A stretch of 64,000 nt of DNA from Pelomonas sp. CA6. GTDB taxonomy: Bacteria > Pseudomonadota > Gammaproteobacteria > Burkholderiales > Burkholderiaceae_C. Both the position numbers and the translations under genes were made by a program. The DNA is taken from contig NZ_JAKZFD010000001.1 of the NCBI RefSeq assembly GCF_022549225.1, forward strand, positions 62,001-126,000. The letters run 5' to 3'. Positions 18,029 through 26,526 of this stretch are shown here, piece by piece. How positions within the stretch are numbered: position 1 is the stretch's first letter; each line of letters begins with the position of its first letter. Under the pieces are notes generated by a model, which had not been told where the DNA came from, searched no databases, and worked only from the letters and a program-made list of their open reading frames with translations.

Positions 18029-19335
18029 GGCGAGGGAGGGCGCGTCGCGCCGGTCTGCACGCGCAGCACCGCCAGCGCCGCCAGCAGCATCAGCGCGCCG
18101 GCGAGGCGGATCACGTGGTCGGGGTGGCCGCCCAGCAGCGGCTGGTAGATCAGCGGCAGCGTCAGCATCTGGATCAGCATGGGGATCACGATGAACATGT
18201 TGAAGATGCCCATGTAGACCCCGGCGCGCTCGGGCGGAATGCTGCCGGCGAGCAGCACATAGGGATTGCCCATGATGGAGGCCCAGGCCAGGCCGATGCC
18301 CAGCATGGGCAGGAAGAGCAGGGCGCGGTCCTGGATGGACGGCAGCACCCACATGCCCACGCCGGCCAGCGTCAGGCACAGCGCATGCGTCCACTTGGCG
18401 CCCAGGCGGCGCGTCAGCGGCAGCATCGCGAAGGCGGCGACAAAGGCCACCGCGTTGTAGAAGCCGCCCAGCTGGCCGTTGAGCAGACCCGCTTCGCGGA
18501 AGCCGGCCGACTGCGGGTCGGCGGTGTGGAACAGCGTGCGCGCCAGCGCCGGCACGATGTAGATCCAGTAGCACATCATCGCGTACCACTGACACAGCTT
18601 CATCCACCAGAGCTGGCGCATGGTGCGCGGCATCTCGCGCAAGGCCTGCACGATCTCGTCCAGCGTGGCCGCGACGCCGCGCGGGCGGGCCTCGATCTGA
18701 CGCCGTTCGTCATCGCTCAAGGGCAGCTCGGGCACCCGGCGCACCGACCACCAGACCGTGCTGAAGGACAGCAGCGCGCCCATCATGAAGGCCACCGCGG
18801 TGACCTGCGGGATGTGGCTCTCGTTGAGCGCGTCGCGGCTCATGCCCAGCCAGACCAGGACCGAGGGCGCCAGGTAGGCAAGGGTCTGGGCCAGGCCGGT
18901 GAAGGCGCTCTGCGTCAGGAAGCCGGCGGCGTGCTGGTCGGGGTTGAGCCGGTCCGACACATAGGCACGGTAGGGCTCCATCGTGACGTTGTTGGCCGCG
19001 TCGAGGATCCACAGCAGCGCGGCGGCGAACCACAGCGTCGGGCTCATGGGCATGGCCAGCAGGCCCAGGCTGCAGATCAGCGCGCCGATCAGGAAGAAGG
19101 GCGTGCGCCGGCCGCGCGGCGAGGTACTGCGGTCGCTCAGCGCGCCGACCACCGGCTGCACCAGCAAGCCGGTCATGGGGCCGGCCAGCCACAGCAGCGG
19201 CAGGCTGGCTTCGTCCGCGCCCAGGTAGGCGTAGATCGGGCTCATGTTGCTCTGCTGCAGGCCAAAGCTGAACTGGATGCCGAAGAAGCCGACATTCATG
19301 TTCAGGATCTGCCAGAAGCTCAGGCGGGGTTTCAT
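18025..19335 (-). CDS. SLC45-like MFS sucrose transporter
   Basis: A 436-residue inner-membrane transporter with about 12 helices. The N-terminus FWQILNMNVGFFGIQFSFGL followed by a QQSNMSPIYAYLGAD segment is typical of bacterial SLC45/SUT-like sugar carriers. An RxGRR-type loop is present after helix 2-3 (DRSTSPRGRRTPFF). I start at 19335, where the homology begins and where the ATG overlaps the kinase stop by 4 bases. Its place between fructokinase and sucrose phosphorylase makes sucrose the most likely substrate, moved into the cytoplasm with protons; this is inference from context. Confidence 0.88.
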   Translation of the reverse strand: MKPRLSFWQILNMNVGFFGIQFSFGLQQSNMSPIYAYLGADEASLPLLWLAGPMTGLLVQPVVGALSDRSTSPRGRRTPFFLIGALICSLGLLAMPMSPTLWFAAALLWILDAANNVTMEPYRAYVSDRLNPDQHAAGFLTQSAFTGLAQTLAYLAPSVLVWLGMSRDALNESHIPQVTAVAFMMGALLSFSTVWWSVRRVPELPLSDDERRQIEARPRGVAATLDEIVQALREMPRTMRQLWWMKLCQWYAMMCYWIYIVPALARTLFHTADPQSAGFREAGLLNGQLGGFYNAVAFVAAFAMLPLTRRLGAKWTHALCLTLAGVGMWVLPSIQDRALLFLPMLGIGLAWASIMGNPYVLLAGSIPPERAGVYMGIFNMFIVIPMLIQMLTLPLIYQPLLGGHPDHVIRLAGALMLLAALAVLRVQTGATRPPSP

Positions 19336-20315
19336 GCGGCGGTCTCCTGCGTTGCGGCGGGTCCGGCGTCCAGTGTCTCGCGCCAGTGGGCGAAGAAGCC
19401 GGAATCCGCGGCCGGCACCGGGCCGCGTTGGCCGCACAGCGCGGCGGCGTAGCGGTTGGCCAGCGCCAACGCGGGCGCGATGGGCCAGCCACGCAGATGG
19501 GCCGCCAGCAGCATGGCGCTGAAGCCGTCGCCGGCGCCCACGGTGTCCACCACCGCCACCGCCTGCCCGCCGCCCTGCGCCACCAGCCGCCCCGGCGCGT
19601 CGAAGCAGGCATAGCCGCGCGTGCCCAGCGTGAGGATCACGCGCTTCAGGTCGAAGCGCGCCATCAGCGCGCCCAATGCGGGCTGCAGCGCCGCCAGCGG
19701 CCGGGCGGCAAGGTCGGCGTCACCCGGGGCAAGACCTGGAACGAACCAGCGCAGCAGCCGCTGCAGCTCGTCCTCGTTGATCTTCAGCCAGTCGGTGCGC
19801 GGCAGGTTCAGCTGCGCGAGTTCGCGCTGTGGCAGGCCGTCGCGCAGATTCAGGTCCAGGTAGCGCAGGCAGTCCGTTGGCAGCGCATCCAGCAGCGCCT
19901 GGACGGTCCGGCGCGTACCCTCGCCGCGTTGCGCCAGCGTGCCGAAGTAGAACAGCGGGGTCGGCGCCGCGCGCAGCGCGGCGAGGGCCGGCCCGCTTTG
20001 CACATGGTCCCAGGCGGCGTCGCCGTGGATCACGAAACGGTGCTGGCCGGGCGCATCCTCGACGACGCTGACCCGGCCGCTGGCATGCCGCCCGTCGCGC
20101 TGCACGCCCAGCGGCGGCAGGCCGAAGGCCTGCAGCTCGCGGACGAGGCGCTCGCCGTGCCCGTCCTCGCCCAGCCGGGTGACCAGGCGCGGCGGCTGGC
20201 CCAGCGCCGCCAGGCTGCGCGCGACGTTGAAGGGCGCGCCGCCCGGCAGGCCCTGGTCGCCGAACTCGTCGACCAGGATCTCGCCCACCAGCAGCGGGCT
20301 TGCGGCCTTGCTCAT
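19332..20315 (-). CDS. PfkB-family fructokinase
   Basis: A 327-residue sugar kinase. The N-terminal PfkB mark is GGAPFNVARSLAALG, and the C-terminal catalytic motif VDTVGAGDGFSAMLLA carries the base aspartate and the anion hole. Motifs LVTRLGEDGHGERLV fit fructokinases of sucrose loci. It would phosphorylate the fructose released by sucrose phosphorylase. The stop overlaps the transporter start by 4 bases, and the gene begins 11 bases after the TonB-dependent receptor stop. The whole set is therefore one tight operon. Confidence 0.88.
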   Translation of the reverse strand: MSKAASPLLVGEILVDEFGDQGLPGGAPFNVARSLAALGQPPRLVTRLGEDGHGERLVRELQAFGLPPLGVQRDGRHASGRVSVVEDAPGQHRFVIHGDAAWDHVQSGPALAALRAAPTPLFYFGTLAQRGEGTRRTVQALLDALPTDCLRYLDLNLRDGLPQRELAQLNLPRTDWLKINEDELQRLLRWFVPGLAPGDADLAARPLAALQPALGALMARFDLKRVILTLGTRGYACFDAPGRLVAQGGGQAVAVVDTVGAGDGFSAMLLAAHLRGWPIAPALALANRYAAALCGQRGPVPAADSGFFAHWRETLDAGPAATQETAA

Positions 20316-20326
20316 CGTGCGAGGTC

Positions 20327-22642
20327 TCAGAAGCTGTACTTCAGCTGGGCCTTGACGCTGCGGCCGTTGATGGAGCGCGCCACGTAGATGGGGTTGTTGC
20401 CCAGGTTGTTCTGCCCTTCGGCCTCGGTGTAGCCGATGCTGTTGAACAGGTTGTTGACGCCCAGGTTCAGGCTCAGGCCCTGGCCGAACTCATAGCTGGC
20501 GAAGGCGTTCACCACCGCATAGGCCGGCAGCACGACGGTGTTGTCGTTGTCGGCATAGCTCTTGGTCGTCGCGACCACGCTGGCGCCCACTTCCAGCGCG
20601 CCGAATTGCATGCTGGGGCTGAGCTGCACGACCAGGTCGGCCTGGCGGCGCGGCTTCTTGCCGGTGGCGCTGACGCGGGCATGGGTGTAGGTGGCGCCGC
20701 CGGCGAGGCGGAAGTCGCCCGCGCTCCAGGCCAGCTCGGCCTCCAGGCCGCTGGCCTTGTAGCTGTCCTTCAGGTAGCGCTGCGAGGTGACTTCGAAGCC
20801 GCCGTCTTCCTTGGTCTTGGCGTGGAAGAGCGTGAAGAAGCTGGACAGGGCGCCGCGGCGCAGCTTCAGGCCGGCTTCCATCTGGTCGGTTTCGTTGATG
20901 GGATAGGGCCGGGCGCCGGTGGCCACCGCGGTGTCCCAGACCACGCGGTCGGGCGAGGCCCAGGACACGCCATGGCTGACGCGGCCGAAGGCGGCGGTGT
21001 CGCGGTCCAGCGCATAGTTGGCGCCCACGGAATAGCTGGTCGCCCCGGTGTCGTAGCTGATCTTGTTGCGCGTGCTCTCGTCCCAGCCGGCCGCCTTGCC
21101 GAAGATCTGGGTGCCGCTGGCGCGCAGCTTGTCATGGCGCACGCTGGCGTCCAGGCTCAGCGGGCCCTGGTCCCAGGTCAGCGCGGCATAGGGCGCGGTG
21201 GCGCTCAGCCGCACGTCCAGCGAGCGATAGCAGCAACCGCCCCACGTGGTGGTGGCATCGCCGACCGGCTGGGTGGTCGGCGCGCCGTTGTTGTCCAGCA
21301 GGCGGGCGCCATTGCCGGTCAGCTCGATGTTGTAGCGGTTCCAGTACCAGGTCTGGCCGACGTTCTGGGTGCCGGTGAACAGGCCGCCGGTCAGCGTCAG
21401 CTTGGAGCCGCCGGCCAGCTGCAGCTGCTTCTGCAGGCGCAGGTCGTTGAAGCTGTTGCCCATGTCGTCCAGCGTGCTGTTGAAGATGTGGGCGGAGAAG
21501 TAGTTGGTCGTCGACGGCGAGCCGGCGGGACGGCTGCCGGACGGGAACACGCCCAGGAAGCGGCCCGAGATGTCGCTGGTGCGGAAGCGTTCGGTGACGG
21601 TCAGGTCGCCGGCGAGCTTGAACTGGGCTTCGAGGCCGATGGAGCGGTTCTTCACATGCAGGCCGTCGGCCGGGTTGGTGGCGCTGCGCTGGCCGTTGCG
21701 GTCGACCACCGTGTCGTTGCCGAAGTTGCTGTTGATGAAGAAGGCGGTGCGCGGGTCCACGCCCGGCAGCGCGCTGATCTTGCTGCCATTGAGCTGCACC
21801 GGCACGGGCAGGTAGGTGGGGGTGCGGTCGTCCAGGTTCTTCAGGTTCAGGCGCACATAGCCGTTGCTGAATTCCTTGGTGATGCTGGCGCGGATCTGGC
21901 CGCCGTGCTCGACGTTGACGTCGGTGTGGCGCGTGCCCTCGCCGACGCGCTGGAAGCCGCCCAGCTGGACATAGAGGCCGTCACCGACGCGCCCGCCCCA
22001 GTCGAAGTCCAGGCGGTTCTGGCGATGATCCAGCCCCAGGCTGTAGCCCAGCGAGCCGCCGCCCTGCTTGCCGGTCTTGCTCACGAAGTTGATGATGCCG
22101 CCGGGCGAGTTGGTCGCCAGCGTGGAGGCCGAACCGCCCCGCACCACCTCGACGTTGGAGAGGAAATTGTCGGCGCGCAGGAACTGGTCCGCGGTGGCGA
22201 AGGAGATGTCGCCCACCAGCAGGATGGGCAGCCCGTCTTCCTGCAGCTGCACATAGCGCGAGCCGCCGGCGGAAATGGGCACGCCGCGCACGGTGATGTT
22301 GGCATTGCCTTCGCCGCCGCTGGATTCGGCGCGCACGCCCGGCACGAAGCGCAGCGCCTCGGCCGCGTTGCCGGGGGTGTGCTTCTGCAGCGTCTCGCCG
22401 TCCATGGTCGACACCGAGACCGACTGCTGCATCTTGCTGCGCGCCGTCGAGGTGCCGGTGACGACCACCTGCTCCAGCTTCAGGCCGTCCTTGCTCTCTT
22501 CCTTGGCGGCGTCGGCGGAGGCGGTCTGCGCCTGGGCGGCGAGGCCGGCGAGCGCCAGGCTGGCGACCAGCAGGCGGGGCCGGGGGTGGAAGCGGGAGGA
22601 CGGTGCGCGCGACAGGCGGACCGCGGGAAGGCTGCGGGGCAT
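20327..22642 (-). CDS. TonB-dependent outer-membrane receptor of the sucrose locus
   Basis: A 771-residue receptor. A signal peptide of about 40 residues ends near AAQAQTAS. The plug domain begins at LEQVVVTGTSTARSKMQQSV, has NITVRGVPISAGGSR and VEVVRGGSASTLATNSPGG, and leads into a beta-barrel ending in an aromatic residue (VKAQLKYSF). The start at 22642 has AGGAGA five bases upstream. Two LacI-type operators and a promoter-like sequence lie in the 283-base gap behind it. It is the first gene of the operon with kinase, transporter and phosphorylase, so it likely imports sucrose across the outer membrane, like SuxA of other bacteria. No receptor-specific proof is visible. Confidence 0.88.
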   Translation of the reverse strand: MPRSLPAVRLSRAPSSRFHPRPRLLVASLALAGLAAQAQTASADAAKEESKDGLKLEQVVVTGTSTARSKMQQSVSVSTMDGETLQKHTPGNAAEALRFVPGVRAESSGGEGNANITVRGVPISAGGSRYVQLQEDGLPILLVGDISFATADQFLRADNFLSNVEVVRGGSASTLATNSPGGIINFVSKTGKQGGGSLGYSLGLDHRQNRLDFDWGGRVGDGLYVQLGGFQRVGEGTRHTDVNVEHGGQIRASITKEFSNGYVRLNLKNLDDRTPTYLPVPVQLNGSKISALPGVDPRTAFFINSNFGNDTVVDRNGQRSATNPADGLHVKNRSIGLEAQFKLAGDLTVTERFRTSDISGRFLGVFPSGSRPAGSPSTTNYFSAHIFNSTLDDMGNSFNDLRLQKQLQLAGGSKLTLTGGLFTGTQNVGQTWYWNRYNIELTGNGARLLDNNGAPTTQPVGDATTTWGGCCYRSLDVRLSATAPYAALTWDQGPLSLDASVRHDKLRASGTQIFGKAAGWDESTRNKISYDTGATSYSVGANYALDRDTAAFGRVSHGVSWASPDRVVWDTAVATGARPYPINETDQMEAGLKLRRGALSSFFTLFHAKTKEDGGFEVTSQRYLKDSYKASGLEAELAWSAGDFRLAGGATYTHARVSATGKKPRRQADLVVQLSPSMQFGALEVGASVVATTKSYADNDNTVVLPAYAVVNAFASYEFGQGLSLNLGVNNLFNSIGYTEAEGQNNLGNNPIYVARSINGRSVKAQLKYSF

Positions 22643-22734
22643 GGATGTCTCCTGGTTGGGCATCGGCGGTGGTCCCGCCGTTTTGAATGGAGGGCCCGCG
22701 CCGGGAATTGGAGCGCGAGACCCGCCTTGTCCGC

Positions 22735-22763
22735 ATTGTGGGCGTTGTTCGAACGTATTGCAA
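22735..22763 (-). promoter_or_regulatory. Candidate promoter of the sucrose operon
   Basis: On the minus strand TTGCAA (22758-22763) and CACAAT (22735-22740) are separated by 17 bases, a fair sigma-70 match. The -35 half lies inside the operator palindrome, so a bound repressor would block RNA polymerase. Confidence 0.5.
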
Positions 22764-22774
22764 TCGATTGCAAT
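22757..22774. promoter_or_regulatory. LacI-type operator O1 (perfect 18-base palindrome)
   Basis: ATTGCAATCGATTGCAAT reads the same on both strands and has the central CG expected for LacI/GalR-family operators. It overlaps the candidate -35 box of the sucrose operon, which suits direct repression by the neighbouring LacI-type protein. Confidence 0.72.
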
Positions 22775-22884
22775 TGCGGGAAAACCAAGGGGTGGTGGAT
22801 GCGCTCGGGAAATTGTGGAAAAGCACCGCATCTTCGACAGAGCGGCGATTCGGGCGCCCTTGTCAGGATGGCGTCGGCTGTGTA

Positions 22885-22898
22885 TGCAAACGCTTGCA
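22885..22898. promoter_or_regulatory. LacI-type operator O2
   Basis: TGCAAACGCTTGCA is a near-perfect palindrome (6 of 7 positions per half match) with a central CG. It lies about 126 bases from O1, centre to centre, and just after the repressor stop codon. Two sites at this distance could allow DNA looping. Confidence 0.6.
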
Positions 22899-22925
22899 GT
22901 TGATCGCGCGGGCGACCGTGACGCT

Positions 22926-23996
22926 TCAGCTGCTGGCGCGCTGCACCAGATGGACGGGCAGGGTGCGCGCGGCGCTGGGGTGCCCATCCAGCTGGTCCAT
23001 CAGGGCCTGGACCAGGGCGGCGCCGGCCTCCAGCACCGGCTGGTGCACGGTGCTCAGCGGCGGTTCGCAGTAGCTGGCCAGCGACAGGTCGTCGTAGCCC
23101 ACCACGCGCAGCTCCTGGGGGATGCGGCGCCCCGCCTGGCGCAGGCATTGCAGCGCCTGGATGGCCAGCAGGTCAGAGCAGGCGAAGATTCCGTCCAGCT
23201 CTGGATGCGCCCGCAGCCAGTCCTGCACGCTCTGGCGCGCCGCGTTGGTCTCGAAGGGGGCGGCCAGTTCCAGCGCCGGGTCGGCGGGCAGTCCCGCAGC
23301 CTGCAGGGCCTGCCAATGGCCTTCGCGGCGCAGCCAGACCTCGGGCAGGCTGGCGTCGCCGATAAAGCCGATGCGCCGGGCGCCGCGCGCGATCAGGTGT
23401 TCGGTGGCCAGGCGCCCGCCCAGCAGGTTGTCGCCGCCGACGCTGCAGTACAGCTGCTGCGGCAGTTGTCCGCCCCACACCACCAGCGGCAGTCCGCGCG
23501 CCGCCAGCGCGTTGAGCCGGTCGTGGTGATGCCACTGGCCGATGATGATCAGCCCGGCGGCCCGGCCCGAGTCGTGCAGCGCCGCGGCCTCCTCCAGCCG
23601 GGCCGCGTCCACACGCGACAGCAGCATGTCGTGGCCGCGCTCGGTCAGCGCGTCCGCCAGGCTGCCGACCAGCGACAGGAAGAAGGGATCGGACACATGC
23701 TGCCGCGAACCCCGCTCGTACGGGATCACGACCGCGACCGTGCGGTTCTTCTGCAGGCGCAGGTTCTGCGCGCCCAGGTTGATCGAGTAGTTCAGCGAGC
23801 GCGCCAGTTCGGCCACGCGCGCCCGCGTTTCGGCATTCACCAGCGGGCTGCCCGCCAGCGCCCGCGACACCGTGGACACCGACACGCCGGCCAGGCGGGC
23901 GATGTCGGCCATCTGCAGGCGCTTGCTCGCGGGCGTGGCCGCCGGCTGGCCGGGCGGCGGCAGGCGGGAGGGTGGGGTGGGGGCGGCGGAAGACAT
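22926..23996 (-). CDS. LacI-family repressor of the sucrose locus
   Basis: A 356-residue regulator. After a Pro/Ala-rich start of about 28 residues comes the helix-turn-helix with hinge (MADIARLAGVSVSTVSRALA, then the LARSLNYSIN region). The rest is a periplasmic-binding-protein-like effector domain (VAVVIPYERG, GFIGDASLPE, AIQALQCLRQAGRRIPQEL). The gene lies directly upstream of the sucrose operon on the same strand, and two LacI-type palindromes lie between them. It most likely represses the operon until sucrose or a breakdown product is present; the ligand is not visible. The start at 23996 is the first ATG; the HTH itself begins about 29 residues in. Confidence 0.9.
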   Translation of the reverse strand: MSSAAPTPPSRLPPPGQPAATPASKRLQMADIARLAGVSVSTVSRALAGSPLVNAETRARVAELARSLNYSINLGAQNLRLQKNRTVAVVIPYERGSRQHVSDPFFLSLVGSLADALTERGHDMLLSRVDAARLEEAAALHDSGRAAGLIIIGQWHHHDRLNALAARGLPLVVWGGQLPQQLYCSVGGDNLLGGRLATEHLIARGARRIGFIGDASLPEVWLRREGHWQALQAAGLPADPALELAAPFETNAARQSVQDWLRAHPELDGIFACSDLLAIQALQCLRQAGRRIPQELRVVGYDDLSLASYCEPPLSTVHQPVLEAGAALVQALMDQLDGHPSAARTLPVHLVQRASS

Positions 23997-24101
23997 GGCG
24001 GCATTGTCCGCTGTGGCGCGAGCGCTGCGATCCGCGCCCCCGGCCCGCCGTGGTCGTGCGAGCATGCGGCCCCGTGGAATTGGCATGAACGAGGAAACAC
24101 C

Positions 24102-24623
24102 ATGAGCCAGGCCCGTCACCGTTCGCCGCGCGCCGTTCTGGCGTTGATGCTGGGCCTGCAGGCCGCCGCGGCCGGCACCGCCGCCCCCGCGCAGCCCGAG
24201 CTGGACCGGCTCGTCTGGCTGGCGGGCTGCTGGGCCGCCGAGGACGGCGAACCCGGCTCCGGCGAGCAATGGATGGTCCCGGCCGGCGGCGTGATGCTGG
24301 GCATGAGCCGCACGCTGAGCCAGGGCCGCGTGCGCAGCTTCGAGTTCATGCGCATCGCGCCGGATGGCGAGGGCGGATCGCTGAGCTACTTTGCCCAGCC
24401 CCTGGGCCGGCCCGCCACCGCCTTTGCGCTGCGCAGCCTCAGCAGCACCGAGGCGGTGTTCGAGAACCCGGCGCACGACTTCCCGCAGCGCGTGGTCTAC
24501 CGCTACGAGGCGCCGGTGCATCTGCGCGCCCGCCTCGAGGGTCGCGTCGACGGGCGGCCCCGGCAGCTGGAATTCCCCATGCTGCGGGTGGCCTGCGGCG
24601 ACGGAGAGGGCGCGGAGCGCTGA
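24102..24623 (+). CDS. Exported DUF6265-type protein
   Basis: A 173-residue protein with an N-terminal signal peptide (about residues 1-28, ALMLGLQAAAAGTAAPA). The mature part starts with LDRLVWLAGCWAAEDGEPGS and has NPAHDFPQRVVYRYE, both typical of the DUF6265 family, a lipocalin-like fold of unknown function in the periplasm. GAGGAAAC lies just upstream of the ATG. It is divergent from the LacI gene (105-base gap) and followed by a 141-base gap, so it is probably transcribed alone. Confidence 0.8.
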   Translation: MSQARHRSPRAVLALMLGLQAAAAGTAAPAQPELDRLVWLAGCWAAEDGEPGSGEQWMVPAGGVMLGMSRTLSQGRVRSFEFMRIAPDGEGGSLSYFAQPLGRPATAFALRSLSSTEAVFENPAHDFPQRVVYRYEAPVHLRARLEGRVDGRPRQLEFPMLRVACGDGEGAER

Positions 24624-24764
24624 TTCGGGCACGCCGATTGCCCAGGGGCCCATGGCGCCAGGCGCCGCAAGCTGCGCCTGCATTCGCGCTGGAAAAAGCG
24701 CGGTCGATGGTCCAGATTGAAGACTTCACGCGCAGCAAGAGGCCCAGGGCCCGGGAGACCGATC

Positions 24765-25949
24765 ATGGCGAGTTCAGCACCGCATGTCCCGTCCGGCGGC
24801 GAGGAGGCCATCCGGCCCTTCCGTCTCGAGGTCGAGCCGTGGCGGCTCGAGGATCTGTCCCAGCGCCTGGCCCGCACCCGCTGGCCGAGCGAGATCCCGG
24901 GGCAGGGCTGGCGCCGCGGGGTTCCGCTGGCCTATCTGCGCGACCTGGCCGAACACTGGCGGTGCCGCTACGACTGGCGTCGCCATGAGGCCGAGCTCAA
25001 CCGTTGGCCCCAGTTCACCACGGTCATTGAAGGGCAGCGCCTGCATTTCCTCCATGTCCGTTCGCCCGAGCCGGGGGCTTTGCCGCTGATCCTCACGCAC
25101 GGCTGGCCGGGCTCCATCGTGGAGTTTCTGGACCTCATCGGCCCGCTCAGCGATCCACGCGCGCACGGCGCGGCGGCGGGCGATGCCTTCCATCTGGTGA
25201 TCCCGTCCATTCCGGGCTTCGGTCTGTCGGGGCCGACCCGCGAAGCCGGTTGGACGGCGCATCGCGTTGCCACCGCCTGGGCCGAACTGATGCGCCGGCT
25301 CGGCTATGCGCGTTATGGGGCGCAAGGCGGTGACCTCGGGGCCATCATTTCTCCGGCCTTGGGGCGCGTCGAACCGGACGGTGTCGTCGGCGTCCACGTC
25401 AACGCGGCAAGCATCGGCTTCATGCCGTTTCCGCCTCTTTCCGAGGCTGAACTGGCCGAACTCAGCGAATCCGAGCGCCGGCGCGTGCAGCGTATCCAGG
25501 CTTTCATGGATGAGGAATTCGGCTACGCGCAGCTGCAGTCCACCCGCCCGCAGACCCTGGCCTATGCGCTCAACGACTCGCCGGTCGGGCAACTGGCCTG
25601 GATCATTGAGAAGTTCCAGGCCTGGACGCACGGTTCAGAGGTTCCCGAAGACGCGGTGGACCGGGACCGTCTGCTGACCAATGTGATGCTGTACTGGCTG
25701 ACCGAGACCGCCGGGTCGTCGGCCAGCATCTACTACGAAGACAAGCATGCCGGCGTCTGGCCGAAGCCCTCCTCGGTGCCCACCGGCGTGGCGGTGTTTG
25801 CAGAGGACATCTCGATCCGCCGCTATGCCGAGCAGGCCAATGCCATCGTGCACTGGTCGGAGTTCGATCGCGGCGGCCACTTCGCGGCGCTGGAGGTGCC
25901 GGACCTGCTGATCGAGGACGTGCGCCGGTTCTTTCGGCCCCTGCGCTAG
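24765..25949 (+). CDS. Epoxide hydrolase (alpha/beta fold, EHN type)
   Basis: A 394-residue enzyme. The N-terminal EHN segment (residues about 10-115) carries [20 protein letters not shown] and [20 protein letters not shown]. The alpha/beta-hydrolase core follows with the oxyanion motif HGWPGS, nucleophile D190 in AQGGDLGAI, and the catalytic histidine in [14 protein letters not shown]. Most relatives read GGDWG at the nucleophile; here the tryptophan is leucine. The ATG at 24765 has GGGAGA six bases upstream. There is no signal peptide. It stands alone, with a decayed gene fragment after it; the natural epoxide is unknown. Confidence 0.88.
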   Translation: MASSAPHVPSGGEEAIRPFRLEVEPWRLEDLSQRLARTRWPSEIPGQGWRRGVPLAYLRDLAEHWRCRYDWRRHEAELNRWPQFTTVIEGQRLHFLHVRSPEPGALPLILTHGWPGSIVEFLDLIGPLSDPRAHGAAAGDAFHLVIPSIPGFGLSGPTREAGWTAHRVATAWAELMRRLGYARYGAQGGDLGAIISPALGRVEPDGVVGVHVNAASIGFMPFPPLSEAELAELSESERRRVQRIQAFMDEEFGYAQLQSTRPQTLAYALNDSPVGQLAWIIEKFQAWTHGSEVPEDAVDRDRLLTNVMLYWLTETAGSSASIYYEDKHAGVWPKPSSVPTGVAVFAEDISIRRYAEQANAIVHWSEFDRGGHFAALEVPDLLIEDVRRFFRPLR

Positions 25950-25959
25950 CGGGCGGGCC

Positions 25960-26150
25960 GCGGTGTGTCCGCTTCTGCCGGCATGCAGGGCGTCCAGTTT
26001 GCGATGGAAACGGGCCGCGCCGGGGTCGCCGTCGTCGGAGGTCCAGTCCAGGTGGGTGCATTCCTTCTCGATGGCATGACCGGCGATTCACGTCATCAGC
26101 CGCTCGCCGACCTCGTGACCCCGGAGCTCTCTGGGGCATAGAGTTCCCTC
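25960..26150 (-). pseudogene. Remnant of a GNAT acetyltransferase gene
   Basis: Reading the minus strand, RELRGHEVGERLMT is followed by a TGA stop, then in the same frame IAGHAIEKECTHLDW and DPGAARFHRKLDAL. Together these match the acetyl-CoA loop (RGxGVGxxLM) and the last strands (GCxxLxWxxxxxNxxAxxFYxxLxA) of GNAT acetyltransferases. There is an internal stop where tryptophan would fit, a probable frameshift before RELRG, and no N-terminal half. It is a decayed fragment, not a working gene. Confidence 0.6.
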
Positions 26151-26457
26151 ACCGACCGCGAGCCATGCCGCTTGGGTGTCGGACACGGCCCTGCGGTGGC
26201 CGGCTGCCGTCGAGCGGACATTAGCCCGCCATTTGGCCGACATCAAACGGTCCGTCCGTCCCACTATCGGCGCGCCTGCGCGCTCAACAAGCGCGATCTG
26301 CGGCCCGATTTGCGCTGTTCGCACAAGTTCCGTGGGAGTTCACGCAGCACTTGCACACACCTCCCCAAGTGCTTCATTTAGAAGGACTTTTATCTTTCCA
26401 ATTTCTCAGAATAAGCGTCTAAGTGCTTGATTTCATTGAGAAATCTTTCGGTTTTCC
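26151..26457. other. Gene-free stretch before the dcw promoter
   Basis: No gene is supported here. The last 100 bases are clearly A/T-richer than the rest of the window. AAGTGCTT-ATTT occurs twice (26367-26379 and 26421-26433, one mismatch). CAGCACTTG-like bases 26346-26353 pair with 26366-26373 around a 12-base loop, and ATTTCTCA (26401-26408) pairs with TGAGAAAT (26437-26444). These may be regulator sites for the division cluster. Confidence 0.4.
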
Positions 26458-26486
26458 TTGACCTGTGTGCAGCTCGCCATTAAAGT
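26458..26486 (+). promoter_or_regulatory. Promoter of the dcw cluster (Pmra)
   Basis: TTGACC (26458-26463) and TAAAGT (26481-26486) are separated by exactly 17 bases, a good sigma-70 promoter. Transcription would start near 26493, inside the GTGG repeat block and about 35 bases before the mraZ start. Confidence 0.7.
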
Positions 26487-26518
26487 GGTGGAAAGTGGAA
26501 TTTCGTGGGGCATTGTGG
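26485..26518 (+). promoter_or_regulatory. MraZ operator: four GTGG repeats at 10-base spacing
   Basis: GTGG occurs at 26485, 26495, 26505 and 26515, exactly one helical turn apart. MraZ of other bacteria binds several TGGG-type repeats with the same 10-base period and represses its own cluster. Here the block covers the -10 box and the transcription start. Confidence 0.72.
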
Positions 26519-26526
26519 CGAATGTC

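Noticed and set aside
20300-22903. Open frame of 867 codons on the plus strand across the TonB receptor gene
   Set aside because: It is antisense to a clear TonB-dependent receptor, has valine/alanine/glycine-rich shadow composition and matches no family.
26088-26430. Short open frames in both directions before mraZ as possible small genes
   Set aside because: No ribosome site or recognisable product. The minus frame ends in part of the decayed GNAT gene; the plus frame runs across the A/T-rich promoter leader.
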